Assembly (NCBI GenBank): GCA_022561955.1
Contig: JADFQF010000061.1
Span: 1-7,224 of the forward strand
DNA: 7,224 bases
Source: Chloroflexota bacterium
Lineage (GTDB): Bacteria > Chloroflexota > Dehalococcoidia > SAR202 > UBA11138
Direction of reading: 5' to 3'
Every line of letters begins with the position of its first letter. The stretch's first letter is position 1. Below the pieces are notes generated by a model that did no database searches, had not been told where the DNA came from, and was given only the letters and a program-made list of their open reading frames with translations. The position numbers and the translations under genes were made by a program. This document shows positions 1 to 5,275 of this stretch, piece after piece.

Positions 1-1002
1 GCCTGCGGGCCCTGCATAGGACAGTGGAGGAGGTCCCAGGAGGCCTCCGATCACCCCAACACGATCGTTACCTCGTACAATCGCAACTTCCCCAGGCGAA
101 ACGACGGCCAACCCACGACGATGAACTTCATCGGTAGCCCTGAGATCGTCACCGCGATGGCCGTCGCCGGGAGGCTCTCCTTCAATCCCCTTACCGATGA
201 GCTGCAGGCGGCCGACGGCACGTCCTTCAAGTTCGATCCGCCAAAGCAAGCACCGGACGTCCCGTCGCAAGGGTTCGAGGAGGGCCGGTCTGCCTACATA
301 GCTCCTCCCGAAGACGGCAGCGGCGTCGAGCTCAGCGTCGATCCCAACAGCGAGCGCATTCAGCTCATGCAGCCCTGGCCCGCATGGGACGGCGACGACT
401 TCAACGACATGCCCGTCCTCATGAAGACCAAGGGCAAGACCACGACCGACCACATCTCGCCCGCGGGACCCTGGCTTCGGTATCGGGGGCACCTGGACAA
501 GTTCAGCGACAATATGTTCATGGGCGCTACGAACGCCTATACGGACGAGGCCGGCAAAGGCAGGAATACCTTGACCGGGGAGGATGGCCAGGCCATCTCC
601 AAGATCGCCCGCGATTACAAGGCTAAGGGCGTCAAGTGGCTGGTCGTCGGGGACTCCAACTACGGCGAGGGGAGCAGCAGAGAGCATGCGGCCCTATCAC
701 CCAGGCTACTGGGCGGAGCGGCCGTCATAGCCAGGAGCTTCGCCCGAATTCACGAGTCCAACGTGAAGAAGCAGGGCCTTCTTGCCCTTACGTTCGAGGA
801 CCCATCTCACTACGACAAGATTCGCGAAGACGACCGTATCAGCCTCGTTGGCCTTTCCGAATTGGCGTCGGGCAAGCAGGTCAAGTGTATCGTAAGGCAC
901 TCCGACGGAAGTGAAGAGACTCTGATGTTGAACCATACATATGCCGACTCTCAGATCGAGTGGTTCAGGCAAGGCTCCGCTCTGAACCTGTTCCACAAGT
1001 AG
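1..1002 (+). CDS. Aconitate hydratase, mitochondrial type (5' end cut by window)
   Basis: Aconitase interconverts citrate and isocitrate through cis-aconitate in the TCA cycle, using a [4Fe-4S] cluster in the cytosol. Frame 1 is open from the first base, so the gene enters from outside; 333 residues remain of a family usually near 750-780. Residues 1-8 (ACGPCIGQ) carry two of the three cluster cysteines (C2, C5). SYNRNF near 25-30 and RND at 33-35 hold two substrate-binding arginines. TTDHISPAGPW at about 149-159 begins the C-terminal swivel domain, YRGHL near 161-165 carries another active-site arginine, and GEGSSREHAAL at about 222-232 holds the catalytic serine and arginine. The wording, including CGPCIGQW and the ending QIEWFRQGSALN, follows the mitochondrial (ACO2) branch rather than bacterial AcnA or AcnB. 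No frameshift is seen. The ATG at base 121 is internal and is not the start. A hairpin 31 bases after the stop probably ends the transcript. Confidence 0.96.
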   Translation, partial: ACGPCIGQWRRSQEASDHPNTIVTSYNRNFPRRNDGQPTTMNFIGSPEIVTAMAVAGRLSFNPLTDELQAADGTSFKFDPPKQAPDVPSQGFEEGRSAYIAPPEDGSGVELSVDPNSERIQLMQPWPAWDGDDFNDMPVLMKTKGKTTTDHISPAGPWLRYRGHLDKFSDNMFMGATNAYTDEAGKGRNTLTGEDGQAISKIARDYKAKGVKWLVVGDSNYGEGSSREHAALSPRLLGGAAVIARSFARIHESNVKKQGLLALTFEDPSHYDKIREDDRISLVGLSELASGKQVKCIVRHSDGSEETLMLNHTYADSQIEWFRQGSALNLFHK

Positions 1003-1033
1003 CCTTCTGGTCTCGGGCCGACGCATATCGAGA

Positions 1034-1057
1034 GGGACGGGTCTCCGGGCCCGTCCC
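1034..1057 (+). terminator. Probable terminator after aconitase gene
   Basis: The arms GGGACGGG (1034-1041) and CCCGTCCC (1050-1057) are perfectly complementary. The stem can continue inward by a T-G and a C-G pair to leave the tetraloop TCCG, and outward by an A-T pair. It is G+C-rich and begins 31 bases after the aconitase stop codon. The tract that follows (TTCGCTTGC) is only moderately T-rich, so it is a less than ideal intrinsic terminator and could instead be a 3'-end protecting hairpin. Confidence 0.6.
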
Positions 1058-1340
1058 TTCGCTTGCATGCGGATTCTGCGGCCTCTGGGCCTGGCGGGCC
1101 TCACCCAGAAATCTCTGGGTGCTTTCACCTACACTGAGAAGCCCTTCGATTTTTCGGCTGCTGGGAAGAACACCCAGTAAGTTTGCTGCCCCCAATTAGT
1201 GCCTGCATCCTCCTTCATACAGGAACTCCCCCTCGCAACCATTTGCAAACATTGCGAAAATAGTTAGCACACCGATTACAAACATATCACTCGATAGTCA
1301 AACGAGCTGGGCTCTGTGGGGACGCGAGTGATGGGGTGGC
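1058..1340. other. Intergenic region with several inverted repeats, no gene recognised
   Basis: Together with the aconitase terminator this makes the 354-base gap before cvpA. Open frames here are short and resemble no family I recognise. An 8-bp perfect hairpin lies at 1102-1121 (CACCCAGA, loop AATC, TCTGGGTG). The heptamer CACCCAG recurs at 1171-1177, where CTGGG (1161-1165) and CCCAG (1173-1177) form a second, weaker inverted repeat. A locally A+T-rich stretch at about 1241-1300 is the likely place for the cvpA promoter, but I find no convincing pair of -35 and -10 boxes. An 8-bp inverted repeat joins 1286-1293 (ATCACTCG) to 1325-1332 (CGAGTGAT) in the leader. No tRNA or rRNA-like segment was seen. 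Confidence 0.5.
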
Positions 1341-1347
1341 GGAGAGG
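1341..1347 (+). promoter_or_regulatory. Ribosome binding site selecting the cvpA start
   Basis: GGAGAGG lies 9 bases before the ATG at 1357, a good Shine-Dalgarno match at a workable distance. It falls inside the extra codons that a GTG start at 1336 would add, and that GTG has only a weak purine stretch before it. This favours ATG 1357 as the start. Confidence 0.65.
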
Positions 1348-1356
1348 TATGAGGGG

Positions 1357-2034
1357 ATGAATGTTGTAGATCTGGTGATCATCGGCAGCGTGGGCGTGCT
1401 GGCGCTCGTCGGCTTCAGGACTGGCGTCCTGAAGCCGGTGTCCGGCCTGGGCGGCTTCGTTATGGGTGCGCTCGTAGGATTTCAACTCTACTCAGAGGTC
1501 GCCGTCCTTCTTGAAGGGTTCATAGGCAACGCCATCATGCGGAATATCCTGGCGTACGCCGGCATCGTGCTCGTCATCGCCGGACTCAGCAAGGTTGTCA
1601 CGATGATGTTCAGGCCCTTCCTTTCCTCCATCTTCAGTGGATGGATGGACCGCGCGGCCGGCGCAATGGGTGGCGCGCTCATAGGCCTAGCCGTCGTCGG
1701 CACGATGGTATATCTGATTTCCGGGGCAAACGTCGAGTCCACGCGAAACATATTGGACTCTTCCCTAATTGCTCCCAAGATCACGAAGGCATCGCTGCTT
1801 TCAGCGTCTGCGCCCATGTGCTCGTCGTTGGGACAGCAGGCGGCGGGGACGGATTGCACCAGCCTCACGGGTCTCATAAGTGAGCTGACGGGCTATGACG
1901 TCAACGCCAAGCTACAGTCGATGGCCGGCGAGCAGGACGTAGGTTCCATGATGGAGATCGTGAAGGGGACGCTGAGCGGCGACGTTCAGGCGCAGTACGC
2001 AAAGCTAGGGGGAGCCCCAGACGTCAACTACTAG
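1357..2034 (+). CDS. CvpA family membrane protein
   Basis: CvpA-family proteins are small inner-membrane proteins, named from colicin V production in Escherichia coli. Their molecular role is uncertain; links to envelope stress have been reported. The predicted protein has 225 residues with four hydrophobic segments near 4-20, 30-50, 60-84 and 104-123. Family signatures are visible: GFRTGVLKP after segment 1 and WMDRAAGAMGGALIGL leading into segment 4. The last 100 residues form a soluble tail, longer than in E. coli CvpA (about 162 residues), with cysteines at 155 and 167. The start at ATG 1357 is chosen for the ribosome binding site at 1341-1347 and because MNVVDLVIIG matches the usual family N-terminus. 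A GTG at 1336 would add seven residues. The gene is alone on its strand, 354 bases after the aconitase gene, and converges with the VOC gene. The family is secure; the function is not. Confidence 0.85.
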   Translation: MNVVDLVIIGSVGVLALVGFRTGVLKPVSGLGGFVMGALVGFQLYSEVAVLLEGFIGNAIMRNILAYAGIVLVIAGLSKVVTMMFRPFLSSIFSGWMDRAAGAMGGALIGLAVVGTMVYLISGANVESTRNILDSSLIAPKITKASLLSASAPMCSSLGQQAAGTDCTSLTGLISELTGYDVNAKLQSMAGEQDVGSMMEIVKGTLSGDVQAQYAKLGGAPDVNY

Positions 2035-2042
2035 CGGGAATC

Positions 2043-2066
2043 GGGGCAATCGGCTCAGCCGGCCCC
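2043..2066 (+). terminator. Bulged hairpin just after cvpA
   Basis: Beginning 9 bases after the cvpA stop, GGGGC (2043-2047) can pair with GCCCC (2062-2066) and CGGC (2051-2054) with GCCG (2058-2061), leaving a three-base bulge (AAT) and a TCA loop. The A+T-rich TTAATTATT follows. It could act as a first, weaker terminator for cvpA or as an mRNA 3'-end structure. The better terminator lies just downstream. Confidence 0.4.
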
Positions 2067-2094
2067 TTAATTATTGGTTTCATACCTTCCGAGT

Positions 2095-2124
2095 AAAAGG
2101 ACCCCGATACATCGGGGCCCTTTT
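2095..2124. terminator. Bidirectional intrinsic terminator between convergent genes
   Basis: The inverted repeat is AAAAGG, a mismatch, CCCCGAT on the left and ATCGGGG, a mismatch, CCTTTT on the right, around a TACA loop once the innermost A-T pair is left open. The right side gives the + strand a T-rich end (CCTTTTGCATTTT) for cvpA. The left side gives the minus strand the same for the VOC gene, whose stop is 39 bases away. Stem, symmetry and position between two converging genes all support termination in both directions. Confidence 0.88.
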
Positions 2125-2163
2125 GCATTTTGGTCATTGACCGGGACTTTGGCCGCGCTCTGC

Positions 2164-2592
2164 CTATTCCGGCTCGGTTCCGACCCACCCCGTCTGAGAT
2201 ATATCGATCATGACGCCATCCGGGCCGCTGTACTTTAGCTCCACGTTGCGGCCGCCGTGCCCGGTGCCCATACCGGCGTGAAGCGCCGCATTGATATCGT
2301 CCATCGGCGCCGCGTTGGCCTTTCGCAGCTTTTCGTCCGCCACGGCCGCATCTTCTACCTCGAAACCGATGTGGTGTATGCCGCAATAGTTGGTGTCGAA
2401 CTTATCGCCGACGATCTCCTCGTTCTTGAACTTGAGAATGGCCAGGTTGATGTTGCCGTCGCTCAGATAGTAGCCTTCGGCGTTATCGCTGCTGACGCGC
2501 CCGACCTCCTGAAGGTCGAAGACCTCTTTGTAGAAGTTCGCCGTCTTCTCCGGGTCCTGGGTGGCGACGGCGATATGCTTGATTTTCGCCAT
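2164..2592 (-). CDS. VOC superfamily (glyoxalase/dioxygenase fold) protein
   Basis: The predicted protein has 142 residues, typical for a single two-module vicinal oxygen chelate protein. Each module begins with a recognisable strand: KIKHIAVATQD (4-12, with H6), then KTANFYKEVFDL (16-27), and GIHHIGFEVED (71-81, with H73/H74). The end VELKYSGPDGVMIDIS (117-132) matches the last strand, where E118 or D130 could supply the acidic metal ligand. Family members use a divalent metal in glyoxalase I, epimerase, ring-cleavage dioxygenase or antibiotic-resistance reactions. The sequence alone does not say which applies, so no substrate is assigned. The ATG at 2592 is preceded by a strong ribosome binding site (AGAGGAG, 2597-2603, four bases away). 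The gene has its own promoter at 2669-2697 and ends at the bidirectional terminator. It follows recG on the same strand, but the own promoter suggests independent control. Confidence 0.88.
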   Translation of the reverse strand: MAKIKHIAVATQDPEKTANFYKEVFDLQEVGRVSSDNAEGYYLSDGNINLAILKFKNEEIVGDKFDTNYCGIHHIGFEVEDAAVADEKLRKANAAPMDDINAALHAGMGTGHGGRNVELKYSGPDGVMIDISQTGWVGTEPE

Positions 2593-2655
2593 GTTTCTCC
2601 TCTAACTGGATGCCCCGCTAATTGGACTCATACCTTGGGCCTCACGGCAGGGCAA

Positions 2656-2667
2656 AATCTGTAGATT
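2656..2667 (-). promoter_or_regulatory. Inverted repeat on the predicted transcription start of the VOC gene
   Basis: AATCT (2656-2660) and AGATT (2663-2667) form a 12-base dyad with a two-base centre. It begins one base downstream of the -10 box and covers the predicted start near 2662, a usual place for a repressor operator. Five-base arms can arise by chance, and no regulator gene is nearby, so this is only a candidate. Confidence 0.25.
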
Positions 2668-2668
2668 C

Positions 2669-2697
2669 ACTATAATGACCGCTAAAACCACTGTCAA
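2669..2697 (-). promoter_or_regulatory. Near-consensus sigma-70-type promoter of the VOC gene
   Basis: Read on the minus strand, TTGACA (2697-2692) is a perfect -35 hexamer and TATAGT (2674-2669) a 5-of-6 -10 hexamer, separated by exactly 17 bases. Transcription should begin near 2662, giving a leader of about 70 bases before the VOC ATG. The -35 box lies only 12 bases beyond the recG stop codon. Confidence 0.82.
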
Positions 2698-2709
2698 ATA
2701 ATTCAAGTG

Positions 2710-5160
2710 CTAGCTGATTACGCTCTCGATGCCCGCTGAGTACTCGCTGAAGCGAGCGGCCAGCCGCAGGTTTTCCTCCTTACAGAGGCCCGGGTCGGCC
2801 TCCCTGATGTCGGTGGCTTCACGCCTTGCCAGGGCCAGAATGTCCCTGTCGGTGATCCGCGCGACCTTGAAGAGCGGCAGACCGCTCTGCCTCGTGCCAA
2901 AGTAGTCGCCGGGCCCTCTCAGGCGCAGGTCCTCCTCGGCGAGCTGGAATCCGTCGGAGACCCTTTCGACGATCTTCAACCTATTTATGGCCTCACCTTC
3001 AGCGGCGTTGGAAAGCAGCAGGCAGTGGCTCTGGTGAGGCCCACGGCCCACGCGGCCCCTGAACTGGTGTAGCTGTGCCAGGCCGAACCTCTCGGCGCCG
3101 TCGATGAGCATCACGCTGGCGTTGGGCACGTCGATGCCGACCTCGACGACGGCCGTCGAAAGCAGTATATCGAGCTCTCCTCCCTGGAAACGGCCCATGA
3201 CCTCCTCTTTTTCGGAGATGTTCATTCTGCCGTGCAGGAGGCCCAGGCGCAGCTCGGGGAACACATCGGACGACAGCCGTTCGAACTCGTTGGCCGCCGC
3301 CCTGACCTTGATCGCATCGGACTCGTCGATCAGGGGAAAGACGATGAACGCCTGTCTTCCATCCCGGACCTCTTCCCTCACAAACTCGTACGCCTCGCCG
3401 CGGTGGTCGCGGTCCACCAGCCTGGTCCGTATCTGTCGACGGCCGGGAGGCATCTCGTCGATGGTGGACACGTCCAGGTCGCCGTAGAAGGTCAGGGCCA
3501 GGGAACGTGGTATGGGCGTGGCCGACATGGCCAGCAGATGAGGCCTGAGACCCTTGTCCCGCAGGGCTCCCCGCTGGGTGACTCCGAAGCGGTGCTGCTC
3601 GTCCACGATCGCCAGGGAGAGCCTCGGCAGCTCCACGGAGGACTGGATTAGTGCGTGCGTTCCGATGACGATGTCGATCTCACGGCCGGCCAGGAGCTCC
3701 CTGGTCTCCCTCTTGACTCTGCCGGTCTGGCTCCCCAGGAGCAGGCCGACCGTAATCTGCTTGTCGTGGCCTTTGAGGCTCACCGAGATCACGCTGTCGT
3801 CCCCTCGAACGAGGGGCAGCCCTGAGAGCGCCTTGGTGACGTTGAGGAAGTGCTGCTCGGCCAGTATCTCCGTTGGGGCCATCAGGGCGCCCTGGTACCC
3901 GTTGAGGGCGGCGACCAGCAGGGCCGCGATCGCCACGATGGTCTTACCGCTGCCGACATCGCCCTGGAGCAGCCTGCTCATTGGGCGGTCCGTGCCCAGA
4001 TCGGCCATGATCTCGCCCAGGACTCGGTTCTGTGCCCCGGTCAAGGTGTATGGGAGAGACGTTAAGAAGGTATTCAGCGCGACCGAGTCGGACTCGTGTT
4101 TGACCGCCCTGCCCGCCTCCTGCCAGTCCTGCTTCCGGCCGATCACGGCAAGCTGCATCAGGAACAGCTCGTCGAAGGCGAGCCTGCGTCGGGCCTCCTC
4201 GTGGTCCTCCCCCGAGTCCGGGTAGTGCATCTGAGCAATCGCCTTGGGCAGGGGCATCAGGCCGTTTCTGCGGCTCAACGCTTCCGGCAGGTGCTCCCTG
4301 ACGTTGCCCAGCCCCCGGTCCAGCGCCTCTTTGACAATTATGCGAATGGTCCTTTGCCTCAGCCCCTCCGTCAGCGGATAGATGGGGACGAGACGCCCGG
4401 TGTGGACCATGTCGTCCTGGTCGCGGAGCACCTCTTGGTCCGGCGATTTGAAGACCAACCGCCCTCGGAACAGCTCGGGCTTTCCGCTTATGGATAGCCT
4501 GGTCCCAGGAGGAAGCTGTTTGGCCAGGTAGCCCTGGCCAAACCAGATCACCCGAAACGTCCCGGTGTCGTCGCCGAGGGTCGCCTGGGTGGACCTTCTT
4601 CGCGGCTGACCGGTTACCGTCGCCTCCAGCACCGTGGCAATCACGGTCTGCTCCTCCCCTGGAACGAGCTTTTCGACGGGAAGCAGGTCCCTGAAGTCGT
4701 TATGCCGGTTGGGAAAAAGAAAGAGCAGGTCTTCTATGTTGCTCATGCCCATGCGTTGCAGGGCCGGGAGGTTGCGCTTCGTGACGGCTGCCAGCTCGGC
4801 GACATCGGTATCGAGGGAGAGGGGTGTTTTTGCCGGGGCCCTCGTTGGTCGCCGCGTTGCCTTCGCCGCCGGGGTCTTGGGCGGTCCGGCCGCGTCCGTG
4901 ACTGGCGGAGCGTCACCGTTGTCGTGTCGCAGGGCGTTGATTCGCCTCATCGTGTCGGTGGCCCACTCCTCCCTCAGCCGTGGAGGCAGGTCCGAATACG
5001 AGTCGATGTCGCCCAGCAACGGCCCGAACACGTCGGCCCAGCGTCGCAAGAAGACGTCCAGGCCGCCGATGACGGCGGTGTTCTTGAATCCCCTGGACCG
5101 CTCCTCTCGAAGGATATCACCCAGGGTATTGGGCGTAGGAGTGTAAGTGCGTCCAGCCAT
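2710..5160 (-). CDS. recG: ATP-dependent DNA helicase RecG
   Basis: RecG is a superfamily 2 double-stranded DNA translocase that regresses stalled replication forks and moves branch points in recombination and repair. The protein has 816 residues against about 693 in E. coli. Residues 1-77 are an N-terminal extension of probably helical character, followed by a linker rich in Ala, Pro, Lys and Arg (about 78-115). The OB-fold wedge domain runs from about 120 to 300 (FPNRHNDFRDLLPV, then TGRLVPIYPLTEGL at 254-267). Helicase motifs follow in order: LTGAQ (373-377), Walker A GDVGSGKT (400-407), DEQH (520-523), SATPIPRSLA (546-555), STAVVEVGIDVP (668-679) and QFRGRVGRG (699-707). The RecG-specific C-terminal motif EEDLRLRGPGDYFGTRQSG is at 742-760. 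All catalytic motifs are intact. The ATG at 5160 is the only possible start because an in-frame TGA stands six codons upstream. No ribosome binding site precedes it. recG follows fakA-degV by 115 bases, an order known from other bacteria. Confidence 0.97.
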   Translation of the reverse strand: MAGRTYTPTPNTLGDILREERSRGFKNTAVIGGLDVFLRRWADVFGPLLGDIDSYSDLPPRLREEWATDTMRRINALRHDNGDAPPVTDAAGPPKTPAAKATRRPTRAPAKTPLSLDTDVAELAAVTKRNLPALQRMGMSNIEDLLFLFPNRHNDFRDLLPVEKLVPGEEQTVIATVLEATVTGQPRRRSTQATLGDDTGTFRVIWFGQGYLAKQLPPGTRLSISGKPELFRGRLVFKSPDQEVLRDQDDMVHTGRLVPIYPLTEGLRQRTIRIIVKEALDRGLGNVREHLPEALSRRNGLMPLPKAIAQMHYPDSGEDHEEARRRLAFDELFLMQLAVIGRKQDWQEAGRAVKHESDSVALNTFLTSLPYTLTGAQNRVLGEIMADLGTDRPMSRLLQGDVGSGKTIVAIAALLVAALNGYQGALMAPTEILAEQHFLNVTKALSGLPLVRGDDSVISVSLKGHDKQITVGLLLGSQTGRVKRETRELLAGREIDIVIGTHALIQSSVELPRLSLAIVDEQHRFGVTQRGALRDKGLRPHLLAMSATPIPRSLALTFYGDLDVSTIDEMPPGRRQIRTRLVDRDHRGEAYEFVREEVRDGRQAFIVFPLIDESDAIKVRAAANEFERLSSDVFPELRLGLLHGRMNISEKEEVMGRFQGGELDILLSTAVVEVGIDVPNASVMLIDGAERFGLAQLHQFRGRVGRGPHQSHCLLLSNAAEGEAINRLKIVERVSDGFQLAEEDLRLRGPGDYFGTRQSGLPLFKVARITDRDILALARREATDIREADPGLCKEENLRLAARFSEYSAGIESVIS

Positions 5161-5167
5161 GAATCGG

Positions 5168-5173
5168 ATTCTA
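5168..5173 (-). promoter_or_regulatory. -10-like box placed for a leaderless recG transcript
   Basis: Read on the minus strand, TAGAAT matches the -10 consensus at 5 of 6 positions, and exactly seven bases separate it from the recG ATG. Transcription would then begin at or next to the A of the start codon. This fits the absence of a ribosome binding site. No good -35 hexamer is seen 17 bases upstream (TAGAGC), so the promoter is tentative. Confidence 0.35.
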
Positions 5174-5275
5174 TCTCATGTTGCGCGCAGGCTCTACCTC
5201 AGCATTCCTGAGAAGCGCGTTGGAGGTCGCTCCGGCCGGTCTTGAACGGACCCGACGGGGGGCTGCGCCGACGAA

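Noticed and set aside
706..1128. 140-residue open frame on the minus strand over the aconitase 3' end
   Set aside because: It lies opposite a well-recognised gene, its protein is Arg-rich and resembles no family, and it is explained by the codon bias of the aconitase gene.
1336..1356. GTG start for cvpA giving seven extra residues
   Set aside because: Weaker ribosome binding site than ATG 1357; the better Shine-Dalgarno sequence would fall inside the coding sequence and the extra residues do not resemble the family N-terminus.
2024..2386. 120-residue minus-strand frame overlapping the VOC gene
   Set aside because: Arg/Gly-rich out-of-frame shadow of the VOC coding sequence that also runs through the terminator.
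2257..2664. 135-residue + strand frame opposite the VOC gene
   Set aside because: Antisense shadow; it runs through the VOC ribosome binding site and leader and has no family character.
2671..2676. TATAAT on the + strand as a promoter
   Set aside because: No -35 box at the right distance (CAGGGC at 17 bases) and no + strand gene downstream; it overlaps the -10 of the convincing minus-strand promoter.
3554..4225. 223-residue + strand frame opposite recG
   Set aside because: Ser/Arg-rich protein typical of reading a G+C-rich gene backwards; recG motifs in the other strand are continuous here.
5198..5212. CTCAG-CATTC-CTGAG hairpin as a terminator between degV and recG
   Set aside because: Only a 5-bp stem, no T-run on the minus strand after it, so it is unlikely to stop transcription.
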